Below, in pieces: positions 42,650 through 51,446 of a stretch of 64,000 nt of DNA. The stretch's first letter is position 1; each line of letters begins with the position of its first letter. This DNA comes from JAEDHM01 sp964368645 (GTDB lineage Bacteria; Bacillota; Clostridia; Christensenellales; CAG-1252), in contig CAYJBY010000008.1 of the NCBI GenBank assembly GCA_964368645.1, positions 47,251 to 111,250 of the forward strand, written 5' to 3'. The notes beneath the pieces are model-generated. The model ran no database searches, was not told the DNA's origin, and worked only from the letters and a program-made list of their open reading frames with translations. The position numbers and the translations under genes were made by a program.

Positions 42650-44215
42650 ATGAAAACGAAAATCGCTTTAACAGGAGCAAGCGGAAATATGGGGCGCGAA
42701 GCCTTAAGACAGCTAATGGAGCTTGAGGACGTAGTCCTTGTACGTATTCTTTTGCTCAATACACCCAAGGACAAAGCCTACGGCGTTGCAATGCGGCAGA
42801 AGTACGGCAAAAGACTTCAAACGGTTATCGGCAATATAGCCGACCTTGATACCTGCCGCCGCCTTGTGGCGGACGTGGATTACGTTATTCACCTTGCTGC
42901 CGTCATACCTCCCGTATCCGACCACAAGCCCGATGCGGCGTATGCCTGCAATTTTACAGGCACCTGCAATCTGGTGGACGCGGTTAAGGAGCTAGGCGAC
43001 AAACAGCCGAAGTTTGTGCATACCTCAACAGTGGCCGTTTACGGCAACCGCAATTACCTGCACCCTTGGGGAAGAGTGGGCGATCCCCTTTTGCCCAGTG
43101 CCTACGACTGCTACGCGGCAGGCAAGCTGAAAGCGGAAAGGTACGTTCTGGAAGCGGAGCTTAAGTGCTGGGCGGTACTGCGTCAGACTGCGATGCTTCA
43201 TAACAAAATGCTCACCGACAATATGAAGGACGGACTTATGTTCCACACCTGCATTAACGCGCCCTTGGAGTGGGTAACTGCAAGAGACAGCGGTCTATTG
43301 ATAAAAAACCTTATAAAACGCGACCTTAAGGGCGAAATCCCCGATTTTTGGAAAAGGTGCTACAACATCGGCGGCGGCGAACAAAACCGCATTACGGGCT
43401 ACGAAACCTTTGACGGCGGCTTTCGGATAATCGGCGGCTCTGTGGAAAAGTTTATGAAACCCGAATGGCAGTCCATAAGGAATTTCCACGGCTTGTGGTT
43501 CGCAGACGGCGATTTGCTCAATAATTATTTTGATTATCAGCACGACAGCGTGGACGACTACTGGAAGGAGATTCTAAGCAAGCACCGCTATTACAAAATC
43601 GCGTCCGTGGTTCCCTCGGAGCTTATCTCCAAACTGGCGATACAGCGTTTGCTCAAGGATATTAACGCTCCGCGAAAGTGGATAGACCTGAACGATAAGG
43701 GCAAGGTTAAAGCCTATTTCGGCAGTAAGGATAATATCAGCTGTCTTTCCGAAAGCTGGGAGGATTACCCTATTTTGGCGAAGGGCAGAGTCGTCAACGG
43801 CACACTTGACTATCAAGCGATGCGCAAGCGCGAAAACACCGAGAAAATGGGCTACCTTCTAAACCACGGCTATGACGAGTCAAAGGCGGACTGCGAGCTG
43901 GATATCGAGGATATGCGGCAAGCGGCGGAGTTCCGCGGCGGCAAGTGCCTGTCCGAAACGATGGTTAAGGGCGACCTGTACTCCAAGCTAAGCTGGGAAT
44001 GTCACGACGGTCATCGCTTTGAGGCAACTCCCTACACCGTGTTAAAATGCGGTCACTGGTGCCCGATATGCTGTCAGCCCCAGCCGTGGGATTTTGACAG
44101 ACTGGCTAAGTTCATTCCGTTTTACGCGCAGGTCTGGTACGATTCCCACGCCAAAGAGGAAAATTGCACCTACTTTTTTGACAGCCACGACAAGGCACAA
44201 TACACGAGGTACTGA
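42650..44215 (+). CDS. NAD-dependent epimerase/dehydratase with C-terminal zinc-finger domain
   Basis: A 521-residue protein. Residues 1-300 are an extended SDR: ALTGASGNMGREAL for NAD binding, HLAAVIPP, HTSTVAVYG (catalytic Ser/Thr), and YDCYAAGKLKAE (Tyr-x3-Lys in the form Y-AAGK). After a 110-residue linker the C-terminal 90 residues contain WECHDGHRFEATPYTVLKCG and HWCPICC, a treble-clef-like zinc site. A zinc-binding tail on an epimerase is unusual. GGAGG precedes the ATG. It begins a close-packed run: the next gene starts one base after its stop. Confidence 0.82.
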   Translation: MKTKIALTGASGNMGREALRQLMELEDVVLVRILLLNTPKDKAYGVAMRQKYGKRLQTVIGNIADLDTCRRLVADVDYVIHLAAVIPPVSDHKPDAAYACNFTGTCNLVDAVKELGDKQPKFVHTSTVAVYGNRNYLHPWGRVGDPLLPSAYDCYAAGKLKAERYVLEAELKCWAVLRQTAMLHNKMLTDNMKDGLMFHTCINAPLEWVTARDSGLLIKNLIKRDLKGEIPDFWKRCYNIGGGEQNRITGYETFDGGFRIIGGSVEKFMKPEWQSIRNFHGLWFADGDLLNNYFDYQHDSVDDYWKEILSKHRYYKIASVVPSELISKLAIQRLLKDINAPRKWIDLNDKGKVKAYFGSKDNISCLSESWEDYPILAKGRVVNGTLDYQAMRKRENTEKMGYLLNHGYDESKADCELDIEDMRQAAEFRGGKCLSETMVKGDLYSKLSWECHDGHRFEATPYTVLKCGHWCPICCQPQPWDFDRLAKFIPFYAQVWYDSHAKEENCTYFFDSHDKAQYTRY

Positions 44216-44216
44216 T

Positions 44217-45095
44217 ATGAAAGCCGTATTTTACGTTTTTTCGGGAACGGGCAACACCAAAAGAATCTGCAAGCTGTTTGCAGAGGAATTGTCCAAATAT
44301 AACTGCAACTGCGACCTTTACGATATTACCGCAAGCGGCACGGACGTACCCTCGCCAAATAATTACGACAGAGTCTGCATTGCCTATCCCGTACACGGGT
44401 TCAACGCCCCCGAAATAGTTATGAGGTTTGCGGAAAAACTGCCTGCTTCCTCGCAAGCGGTTTATTATCTCAAGACCTCGGGCGAACCGCTTAAGCTTAA
44501 TTCCGCCTCCTCTTGCAAGCTAATTAAGTGCTTGGCGGCTAAGGGATATCAAGCAGGCGCGGAATTTCACTACGTAATGCCCTACAATATGATTTTCAGG
44601 CACAGCGACGCGATGGTGGCTAAGATGTGGGAAGCGGCGAAGAACGGAGTGCCCTCCGACGCGGCGGTTATGGCAAGGGGCGAAAGGTTGCCGATTAACC
44701 CCTCCGCGCCCTACAAGCTGGTGTCCGCAGTCGTAGCGGTGGAACACCCTGCAATGCACCTTATAGGCAGGGGCTTCAAGGTAGATGAGGACAAGTGCCT
44801 AAAATGCGGAAAGTGCGTTAAGAACTGCCCTCAGAACAATATCAGCGTTAAGGACGGCAAAATCACCTTCGGAAAAGACTGCATAGGCTGTGTGCGCTGT
44901 TCATTTAATTGCCCCACCGCCGCAATACGGATAGGCTTGCTTAACGGCTGGCGCGTCAACGGCGCGTACGATTTTGACACAAAAGCGACGGGAGAGGTCT
45001 GCCGATACTGCAAAAAGTCCTATACGGCGTATTTCAAAAACAAAAACAGCCTGTCCGCGTTGCAAAAAGACGAGGCGTATGCTAGAATTAAATAA
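44217..45095 (+). CDS. EFR1-family ferredoxin (flavodoxin plus two [4Fe-4S])
   Basis: A 292-residue redox protein. The N-terminal flavodoxin-like domain starts MKAVFYVFSGTGNTKRIC, with the FMN phosphate loop SGTGNT. The C-terminal part holds two [4Fe-4S] clusters, CLKCGKCVKNCP and CIGCVRCSFNCP. A third Cys group (CRYCKKS) follows. EFR1 proteins are widespread in anaerobes and thought to shuttle low-potential electrons. The ATG at 44217 follows GAGGT and a TGA one base earlier, so translation is coupled to the epimerase. Confidence 0.9.
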   Translation: MKAVFYVFSGTGNTKRICKLFAEELSKYNCNCDLYDITASGTDVPSPNNYDRVCIAYPVHGFNAPEIVMRFAEKLPASSQAVYYLKTSGEPLKLNSASSCKLIKCLAAKGYQAGAEFHYVMPYNMIFRHSDAMVAKMWEAAKNGVPSDAAVMARGERLPINPSAPYKLVSAVVAVEHPAMHLIGRGFKVDEDKCLKCGKCVKNCPQNNISVKDGKITFGKDCIGCVRCSFNCPTAAIRIGLLNGWRVNGAYDFDTKATGEVCRYCKKSYTAYFKNKNSLSALQKDEAYARIK

Positions 45096-45105
45096 GGAGA
45101 ATATT

Positions 45106-45783
45106 ATGCAAAGAAAGGTTTTAATCGCGGAAGATAACACTGATTTGTCCGATATGATGCGGAATTACCTGATTAAAGCAGGTCATACCGTTTATCAGGC
45201 TTACGACGGCGCACAAGCCATAGAGCTTGCCTACAAGCTCCGTCCCGATTTGGTACTGCTGGATATAATGATGCCCCTATTGGACGGTTATCAGGTTTGC
45301 GAAACTCTGCGTTCGGAAGTCAATATTCCTATAATCGTGGTGTCTGCTAAGGTCGCGGAAGAGGACAAAATCCGCCTTTTCGAGCTGGGCGCGGACGATT
45401 ATATTACCAAACCTTTTTCCTTTAAGGAGATGGTTTCCCGTGTGGCGGCACAGCTTCGCCGTTACTACGATTTCAACAAGCAACCCCAAAACGACCGCGT
45501 TTACGGCAAACTGCGTATAGTGTCGGATCGTTACGAGGCGAAGGTTGACGGCGAAATTCTCAATCTGACGGCTAAGGAGTTTAAGCTCTTAGACGTTTTA
45601 ACCGCCAATAATAACCGCATTTTCAGCAAGCAAAAGCTTATTGACGAGGTTTGGGGCTACGACGAGTATATCGACGAGAACACCGTTTCCGTCACCATCG
45701 CCCGTCTTAGGGAAAAGCTGAATCAGGTGGGTATCGGCAACGTGACCACCGTGTGGGGCTTAGGCTACAAGTGGCAGGATTGA
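45106..45783 (+). CDS. OmpR/PhoB-family response regulator
   Basis: A 225-residue two-domain regulator. The receiver has acidic E9-D10, phospho-acceptor D53 in LVLLDIMMP, and Lys in YITKPFSF. The effector is an OmpR-type winged helix ending VTTVWGLGYKWQD. Such proteins bind direct repeats as dimers. It is one base from the histidine kinase gene and is therefore its cognate partner. The first Met of the frame was placed at 45106, after AAGGAG. Confidence 0.95.
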   Translation: MQRKVLIAEDNTDLSDMMRNYLIKAGHTVYQAYDGAQAIELAYKLRPDLVLLDIMMPLLDGYQVCETLRSEVNIPIIVVSAKVAEEDKIRLFELGADDYITKPFSFKEMVSRVAAQLRRYYDFNKQPQNDRVYGKLRIVSDRYEAKVDGEILNLTAKEFKLLDVLTANNNRIFSKQKLIDEVWGYDEYIDENTVSVTIARLREKLNQVGIGNVTTVWGLGYKWQD

Positions 45784-45784
45784 T

Positions 45785-46867
45785 ATGAGAAGCGCAAAAA
45801 TTAAAAGCGATTTGATAGTGGCGGCTGTGGAGCGGTTGAACAAGGGCGAGCTTAACACACCGATTGAGATTAAGGGCAACGCCGCCGAAAAACGACTGCT
45901 TGCACTGCTTGACCAACTGCGGAAAAATATGCGCGACGCAAGAGACGAAACGCAGCGTATCGTCAGCGACAACAATACCGCCATTGCTAGCGTAGCTCAC
46001 GACCTGAAAACGCCCTTGGCGATTATCTCAGGTTACGCGGAGAGTTTGCAGGACGGTATCGACAATCAGGATTATCTCAGCCTTATTATCGAAAAAACAC
46101 AGCAGATGAATCAGCAGGTGCTTACCCTTGTGGAAACCGCCAAGCAGGAACGGGAAACCGCTCCGCTTAACAGAGAACGAGTCAACGCAAGAGATTTTTT
46201 CGTAGAGGAATTCGGCAAGTACAGGAACCTTGCGAAAGCCAAAAACGTCACCCTTACCATAGGTAAGGCACCCAATGCGGTGCTGTATATCGATAAGGAA
46301 CAAATCGCACGTGTGATACAGAATCTGCTTTCCAACGCCTTAAAATACACCCCTGAAAAGGGCAAAATCAAGGTAGGATTTAAGGCGTCGGGAGTCAACC
46401 TTAGGGTTGCGGTTTGCGATAACGGAGAGGGTATTGCTAAGAAGAACCTTCCCTTTGTTTTTGACAAATTCTTCCGTGAGGATAAGGCGAGAACTAACCT
46501 CAATTCAGGCTTGGGGCTGTATATTGCGAAGGACAGCATCGAAAAGCACGGCGGCTCTATCACCGTCAAAAGCGTCAAGTATCAGGGCAGCACCTTTAGC
46601 TTCTATCTTCCCCTCGAAAACGAAAAATCCCCTGCTAAGGACTTTTCCGCCGCTTTCGACTCACTGCCCCCTGCGGCACAATTAATCCTTGATATTTTCT
46701 GTGGGTGGTCAATCTGTTGGATTTACAGATTCGCAAGATATACAAAATTCAACCGCATTTCCACGTTGGCAGGCGCGTTTATCGCGTTCCCCTTGTTCGT
46801 GGTATTCTGGTTTTTGGACATCGGCTCGATACTCGCCTATAAGCATATAACCTATCTGGCAGAGTAA
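45785..46867 (+). CDS. Sensor histidine kinase without N-terminal sensor, C-terminal membrane segments
   Basis: A 360-residue kinase. It starts directly with a short coiled helix, then the dimerisation box with the phospho-accepting H72 in SVAHDLKTPLAIISGYAE. The catalytic domain has the N box LLSNALKYTP, G1 CDNGEGI, F box FDKFFRED and G2 SGLGLYIAKD. There is no periplasmic domain and no N-terminal membrane helix. Instead, residues 298-350 hold two hydrophobic segments (LILDIFCGWSICWIYRFA and STLAGAFIAFPLFVVFWF). Signal sensing might occur at the membrane through this tail. It is cotranscribed with the regulator before it. Confidence 0.92.
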   Translation: MRSAKIKSDLIVAAVERLNKGELNTPIEIKGNAAEKRLLALLDQLRKNMRDARDETQRIVSDNNTAIASVAHDLKTPLAIISGYAESLQDGIDNQDYLSLIIEKTQQMNQQVLTLVETAKQERETAPLNRERVNARDFFVEEFGKYRNLAKAKNVTLTIGKAPNAVLYIDKEQIARVIQNLLSNALKYTPEKGKIKVGFKASGVNLRVAVCDNGEGIAKKNLPFVFDKFFREDKARTNLNSGLGLYIAKDSIEKHGGSITVKSVKYQGSTFSFYLPLENEKSPAKDFSAAFDSLPPAAQLILDIFCGWSICWIYRFARYTKFNRISTLAGAFIAFPLFVVFWFLDIGSILAYKHITYLAE

Positions 46868-46930
46868 TCGGGGCAAAAAAGCAAGCAAGTTTTTACGGTC
46901 AACGCCTTACCGTATATATAAAGGAGATTT

Positions 46931-47212
46931 ATGAAACACTATTTGCTGTTAAAGTTAAAAGACGGGGTTGTATCCGAACAGTATGCAAACGATATACGTC
47001 CTCTTTTTGAAAGAGTAGTCGCGGAAACGGACGGCGTGGAAGGGTGCAACGTGCTTGTAAACACGGTTGCAAGACCTAACAATTACGACGTAATGGTAAC
47101 GCTTATGCTATCACAGTGCGGACTTGACAATTACGTAAATTCCCCTCTTCATAAGGATTTTAAGGCTAACTACTTGAACGACGTGGAAAAGAAAGCCGTT
47201 TTTGACGACTAG
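46931..47212 (+). CDS. Dabb (stress-responsive A/B barrel) domain protein
   Basis: A 93-residue single-domain protein beginning MKHYLLLKLKDGV, with NYDVMVTLMLSQCGLDNYVN and PLHKDFKANYL, the usual Dabb pattern. These ferredoxin-like barrels form dimers; the role is mostly unknown. AAGGAG precedes the ATG. It lies 63 bases after the kinase gene and seven before the GNAT gene. Confidence 0.85.
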   Translation: MKHYLLLKLKDGVVSEQYANDIRPLFERVVAETDGVEGCNVLVNTVARPNNYDVMVTLMLSQCGLDNYVNSPLHKDFKANYLNDVEKKAVFDD

Positions 47213-47219
47213 GATTGAT

Positions 47220-47672
47220 ATGGATACGATACGAAAAATTACCGACAACGACAAGGCGGCTTACATCTCAATGGTAAACGAGTTCTACTCTACGGACGCC
47301 GTTATGGAACCGATACCTCTTAGTCGTATCGAAAACACCTTTAACGAGCTGATGACCTCGGAAACCTACGCGACTGCGTATATTATCGAATCGGACGGTC
47401 AGGCGGCAGGCTACGCGTTACTTGCGAAAACTTTTTCGCAGGAGGCAGGCGGAATAGTTATGTGGATTGAGGAGCTGTACGTACAGCCACGTTTCCGCGG
47501 CAAGGGCTTAGGCAATCTGTTCTTGGATTTCGCCGACAAAATGGACGCGGCGCGGTGGCGGCTTGAGGTTGAGGAGTACAACAAGGGCGCGGTTTCCTTG
47601 TACAAAAAGCACGGCTACAGTTTTATGCCCTATTCGGCAATGTTTAAGCAAAATCTAAAGAACGACGGCTAA
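47220..47672 (+). CDS. GNAT-family acetyltransferase
   Basis: A 150-residue acetyltransferase. The acetyl-CoA loop is VQPRFRGKGLGNLFLDFA (RxxGxG/L) and the late block VEEYNKGAVSLYKKHGY is typical of GNAT proteins. ATG at 47220 gives the usual start; an upstream in-frame TTG has no ribosome site. The acceptor is unknown. Confidence 0.9.
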   Translation: MDTIRKITDNDKAAYISMVNEFYSTDAVMEPIPLSRIENTFNELMTSETYATAYIIESDGQAAGYALLAKTFSQEAGGIVMWIEELYVQPRFRGKGLGNLFLDFADKMDAARWRLEVEEYNKGAVSLYKKHGYSFMPYSAMFKQNLKNDG

Positions 47673-47957
47673 GGGTTTTTGTTTTCTTGCGAGGTTCGTC
47701 GGCAACTGCCTTCGGACGAGAAATAACGCCGACCTAAGGCTATGCGCCGAAGAGAGAAAATAAGCACAGCGGATATTGCAATAGTTTTGGCTTATAGGCG
47801 CACTGTTTTTAGGGCTTTTGACGACTTATCGACCTGCTTTTTACCTTAATAAACCTTTGAAATGTCTTCGACTGAACCGAAAAGAGGGCAAAAACGGCCG
47901 TTTTTGGCGTAAAATGACTTACTTTGAAAATTTTTTGAAAATTTTCAAATAAAGGTA
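47673..47957. other. Intergenic spacer with a 16-bp palindrome
   Basis: No gene is supported. AAAAACGGCCGTTTTT at 47890-47905 is a perfect palindrome, and the inverted repeat TTTGAAAATTTTCAAA lies near 47945, just before the next promoter. Either could be an operator. Confidence 0.5.
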
Positions 47958-47975
47958 TTGCTTTTCTCAAAAGTA

Positions 47976-47984
47976 TGCTATAAT
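47976..47984 (+). promoter_or_regulatory. Extended -10 promoter of the zinc-ribbon gene
   Basis: TGCTATAAT: an extended -10 box with a perfect TATAAT (47979-47984). The -35 region is poor (TATTGC at 17-base spacing). The leader to the start codon is about 80 bases. Confidence 0.7.
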
Positions 47985-48072
47985 GTCTTTGATGTCACTT
48001 TCTATTTTTACCTCGCAGTGCAAACTTCCCGTAAAAAATTAGCTTGTGCATAAATATTCATAGGAGGTATCA

Positions 48073-48249
48073 ATGATGGAAGACAAGAAACTTACCTGCA
48101 AGGATTGCGGAAAAGAATTTATTTTCACAGCCGGTGAGCAAGAGTTTTATCAGTCCAAGGGCTTTGAAAATGAGCCTACCCGTTGCCCTGAGTGCAGAAA
48201 AGCACACAAAGCAGCTAAGCAGAATTCCAGATTCAATAAGAAGTTCTAA
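48073..48249 (+). CDS. Small zinc-ribbon protein
   Basis: A 58-residue protein too short for most callers. It reads MMEDKKLTCKDCGKEF, then TRCPECRKAHKAAKQ: a Cys4 ribbon with C-x2-C pairs about 25 residues apart and a basic C-terminus. This matches the probable zinc-ribbon domain (zf-trcl) common in Clostridia. It likely binds nucleic acid; the role is unknown. TAGGAGGTATCA precedes tandem ATGs (48073 and 48076); either could be used. It has its own promoter and terminator, so the message is monocistronic and possibly abundant. Confidence 0.88.
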   Translation: MMEDKKLTCKDCGKEFIFTAGEQEFYQSKGFENEPTRCPECRKAHKAAKQNSRFNKKF

Positions 48250-48264
48250 TTCTACTGACAACCA

Positions 48265-48292
48265 AAAGGATTGCGCAAGCAATCCTTTTTTT
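48265..48292 (+). terminator. Intrinsic terminator
   Basis: AAAGGATTGC, loop GCAA, GCAATCCTTT then T-run. It ends the small zinc-ribbon transcript. Confidence 0.92.
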
Positions 48293-48556
48293 CGTCCTCG
48301 GAGTTCCGTATTCTTACCTTATATTTATTAATGACTACCTAACTGCTAACTCAACCAATTGACAAATTAATCTTGATACTACCCCTGCGATTTTTACTTA
48401 ACACTAATTAAGAGCCACCCCACCAATTTACAACTAAGAAGTTTTGTTTACGTTACTGCTTGGTTTACGTTATTGTTTCGTTTACATCATAAAAAAATCA
48501 GCTATCTTAGATAACTGTTCTTTTTCGGCTTATCAGTCAAAATGCTTATTTGCTAA
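48293..48556. other. Low-complexity spacer
   Basis: About 260 bases, AT-rich, with recurring GTTTACGTTA/GTTTACAT words near 48445-48485. No gene is supported. Confidence 0.5.
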
Positions 48557-50581
48557 TTATTTCTTAGCGGCATCTTCCTCGGCACGCTTTTTAGCGTCCT
48601 CGATTATCTTGGCAGAGTTACTGGGAGGAACTTCCTCGTAACGCACGAACTCAACCGTGAACTTACCTCTGCCTTGAGTCATAGATCTCAGGTCGGTAGC
48701 GTACTTAAGAATTTCCGCTTGAGGAACTTCGACGTGGATAATCTGCTTGCCGTTAGCACTGTCGGTGCCTAATATTCTGCTGCGGCGCTTGTTCATATCG
48801 CCCAGCACGTCGCCGAGGTAACTCTCGGGAACGGTGACCTTAACGTCCATAATAGGCTCAAGGAACACGGGACCTGCTTTCGCAACGCCGTCTGCATAAG
48901 CCAGCTTAGCAGCGGTAACGAAGGCGATTTCCTTAGAATCTACGGGGTGGTACTTACCGTCGAAAACGGTGCACTTCAGGTTGACCATAGGATAACCTGC
49001 AAGAACGCCCTTCTTAACAGCTTCTCTTAAGCCCTTTTCAACTGCGGGGATAAACTGCTTAGGTATTGCGCCGCCGACAACTGCGTCAACGAACTCGAAC
49101 AAACCGTCAGCCGCACCGGGCTCGAATCTAACGGAACAAACACCGAACTGACCTGCGCCGCCGGACTGCTTCTTATGCTTGCCTTCCGCTTCTGCGCTAC
49201 GTCTTACGGTCTCCTTGTAATTGACGCGAGGCTCTTTGAGAACTGCGTCAACGCCGAACTTGTTCTTAACCTTTCTGCAAACGATGTCAAGCTGTGCCTC
49301 GCCAAGACCGGAAAGGAGCATCTCGTTGGTTTCGGTATTCTTCTCCAGTTTGAAGGTGCAATCCTCTTCAAGGAGCTTGTTGATACCTGCGAAAACCTTC
49401 TCGTCGTCGTCCTGCTTTGCCGCGCTGACTGCGAAGGAAATAACCGGCTTCGGGAAGTCGATATCGTCGAACTTCACTACGTTGGCTTGGTCGCAAAGGG
49501 TGTGGTTGGTGTTGGTGTAGGACAGCTTGGCAACTGCGGCTATATCGCCTGCGATTACCTTATCGGTGGTCTCCTGCTTCTTGCCGTTGAGGGTGTAGAG
49601 GGAACCCATCTTCTCTGTCTTTTCGACGCTGCTGTTCAAAACGGTGTCGCCGGAATTAAGAACGCCGGAGAAAACCTTGAACACCAACAGCTTGCCTACG
49701 AACTTGTCCACTACGCTCTTGAAAACCTGTGCCGCGAAGGGCTTGGTAGCGTCTGCGGTGGGAGCAGGCAGGAAGTGAATGATATTGTTCATCAAATTAT
49801 TGATATAGACGTTGTCCTTAGCGGAACCGCCTACTGCGATAATAGCCTTGTCGGTATTGACAGCCGCCTTTAAGCCGTTGATAACCTCGTCGTGAGTCAG
49901 CTCAACGCCGTCAAAATACTTCATCATCAGCTCGTCGTCGGTCTCTGCCGCCAATTCGACTGCTTCAACTCTCGCCTGATCGTAAACGTCCTGTAAGTTA
50001 GCGGGGATATCGATCTCCTTGCCGCTTACGTCGTAAGCCTTGCCCTCAAGCACGTTGACGTAGCCTGTGATCTTCAAACCGCTGACTATGGGTATCTCTG
50101 CCATAACGACTTTCTTATAACCTGCGTCGCGGATAGCGTTGACGGTAGCTACGAAGTCGGCGTTCTCTTTGTTAACGCCGTTGACGTACAGTATAGCGGG
50201 AATCTGTCTTTCGCTTACCAAATCAAGAGCCTTCTCGGTACCTACGGTCAAAGCTCCGCCTGCGCTGGTAACGATAACCGCGCCGTCAGCTACTCTTAAA
50301 GCCGCAATAACCTCGCCCTCGAAATCAAAGAATCCGGGAGTGTCCAGTATGTTAATCTTGTTGTCGTTCCATTTAGCGTTGCCGATGCCCAAGCCGATTG
50401 ATATTTTGCGGTTAATCTCCTCGGGATCGTAGTCCATAGTGCTGTTGCCGTCATCTACTCTGCCAAGTCTGTCGATAGCCTTAGCATTGAAGAGCATAGC
50501 TTCGGCAACGGAGGTCTTACCCTCGCCGCTGTGACCGATAAGCGCTACGTTACGGATTCTGTCAGTTGTTAAATTACTCAT
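48557..50581 (-). CDS. EF-G-like translational GTPase (paralogue) with altered G4 motif
   Basis: A 674-residue five-domain EF-G homologue. G1 is GHSGEGKTS (residues 16-24) and G3 is DTPGFFDFEG (80-89). The G4 position reads NGVNKENADF at 134-143, where EF-G relatives read NKMDrENADF, so the guanine-recognition N-K-x-D is lost. Domain IV carries QSGGAGQFG and PVDSKEIAF. Relatives of this type are second EF-G copies in Clostridia, distinct from the str-operon FusA. Whether it still binds GTP strongly is uncertain. CCGGAGGG lies 10 bases before the ATG. The C-terminal end is rich in Lys and Glu. Confidence 0.88.
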   Translation of the reverse strand: MSNLTTDRIRNVALIGHSGEGKTSVAEAMLFNAKAIDRLGRVDDGNSTMDYDPEEINRKISIGLGIGNAKWNDNKINILDTPGFFDFEGEVIAALRVADGAVIVTSAGGALTVGTEKALDLVSERQIPAILYVNGVNKENADFVATVNAIRDAGYKKVVMAEIPIVSGLKITGYVNVLEGKAYDVSGKEIDIPANLQDVYDQARVEAVELAAETDDELMMKYFDGVELTHDEVINGLKAAVNTDKAIIAVGGSAKDNVYINNLMNNIIHFLPAPTADATKPFAAQVFKSVVDKFVGKLLVFKVFSGVLNSGDTVLNSSVEKTEKMGSLYTLNGKKQETTDKVIAGDIAAVAKLSYTNTNHTLCDQANVVKFDDIDFPKPVISFAVSAAKQDDDEKVFAGINKLLEEDCTFKLEKNTETNEMLLSGLGEAQLDIVCRKVKNKFGVDAVLKEPRVNYKETVRRSAEAEGKHKKQSGGAGQFGVCSVRFEPGAADGLFEFVDAVVGGAIPKQFIPAVEKGLREAVKKGVLAGYPMVNLKCTVFDGKYHPVDSKEIAFVTAAKLAYADGVAKAGPVFLEPIMDVKVTVPESYLGDVLGDMNKRRSRILGTDSANGKQIIHVEVPQAEILKYATDLRSMTQGRGKFTVEFVRYEEVPPSNSAKIIEDAKKRAEEDAAKK

Positions 50582-50678
50582 TATTTCATTACCCTCCGGT
50601 AAAAATTAGCTTATGCCTTTAATATATTACTATATAAAAAGAGTTTAGACAAGCAATTTTAGAGGGCTTTTTTCATTT

Positions 50679-51380
50679 TTAATTCAAAAGCCGTGCAAGC
50701 GTCTCCGCATATTCGGCGGTTTTATCCGCGCCTGAAAAGATTATTTCCACCTCCGCGTCCGTTTTACCTATCAATCTGTTAAAGAGTTTTACCAATTTCC
50801 TAATTAAAAGTTCCCCGCCCTCGTAGATAACCGCATCTGGATACAGCTCCGTAAACAGCTCCCTGCACAGCGCGTAGTGAGTACAGCCCAAGACTACGCC
50901 CTTGTATCCGCCATTAGGCAAATTCTCCCTAAGATACGAACGAAGCGTCTTAGCATCGCCGCCCTTCTCGATTAATCCTGCAAGCTTAGGAAGCGGACAA
51001 AGCAACACGCCGCCCTTAGTATAGTCGCGGCGCACCCTTTCGATAGTTCCCTCGGTTCCCGTTACCAAAAGCGGACGGGCGACAGCCTCAACGACAGGCG
51101 GTCTTACCCCGAAAATCGGATAATCTGCCAACAGGCGCAGCTTATTAAGCGCGGCGGTGGTTGCCGTGTTGCAAGCGATAATCACTGCGTTCGCCCCCAT
51201 TTTGCGCATAATTTCGCAACCTCTCATCGTCAGTGCGAAAAGTTCCTCTGCCGACTTGCCGCCGTAGGGAGCGTTGCGGTTATCCGCGTAAAACACGTAT
51301 CTTTCGGATAGACCTGCCTTAATGGCCTCCGCCAGCACCGCTAAACCGCCCTTGCCGCTGTCCATAATCCCGATTACCAT
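50679..51380 (-). CDS. murI: Glutamate racemase
   Basis: A 233-residue enzyme giving D-glutamate for peptidoglycan. Signature sites: IMDSGKGGLAV, the first catalytic Cys in IIACNTATTAAL, and the second in VVLGCTHYALC. The chain is slightly shorter than usual (about 255-270). No clear ribosome site precedes the ATG. It follows the GPR gene after 66 bases and may be cotranscribed. Confidence 0.9.
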   Translation of the reverse strand: MVIGIMDSGKGGLAVLAEAIKAGLSERYVFYADNRNAPYGGKSAEELFALTMRGCEIMRKMGANAVIIACNTATTAALNKLRLLADYPIFGVRPPVVEAVARPLLVTGTEGTIERVRRDYTKGGVLLCPLPKLAGLIEKGGDAKTLRSYLRENLPNGGYKGVVLGCTHYALCRELFTELYPDAVIYEGGELLIRKLVKLFNRLIGKTDAEVEIIFSGADKTAEYAETLARLLN

Positions 51381-51446
51381 AATATAGGATATGTAGCGAG
51401 CCGCGGTAAAACTACACCTTAAGCCGTCAACGCGAAAAAAGAGTTT

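Noticed and set aside
45106..46867. This two-component system as the regulator of the 16.4-17.1 kb arrays
   Set aside because: Only the general fit of OmpR-type regulators to 11-bp direct repeats supports it; no CGC array was seen near the two-component genes themselves.
47890..47905. Terminator at the palindrome AAAAACGGCCGTTTTT
   Set aside because: The inverted repeat has no room for a loop and is not followed by a longer T-run; an operator is as likely.
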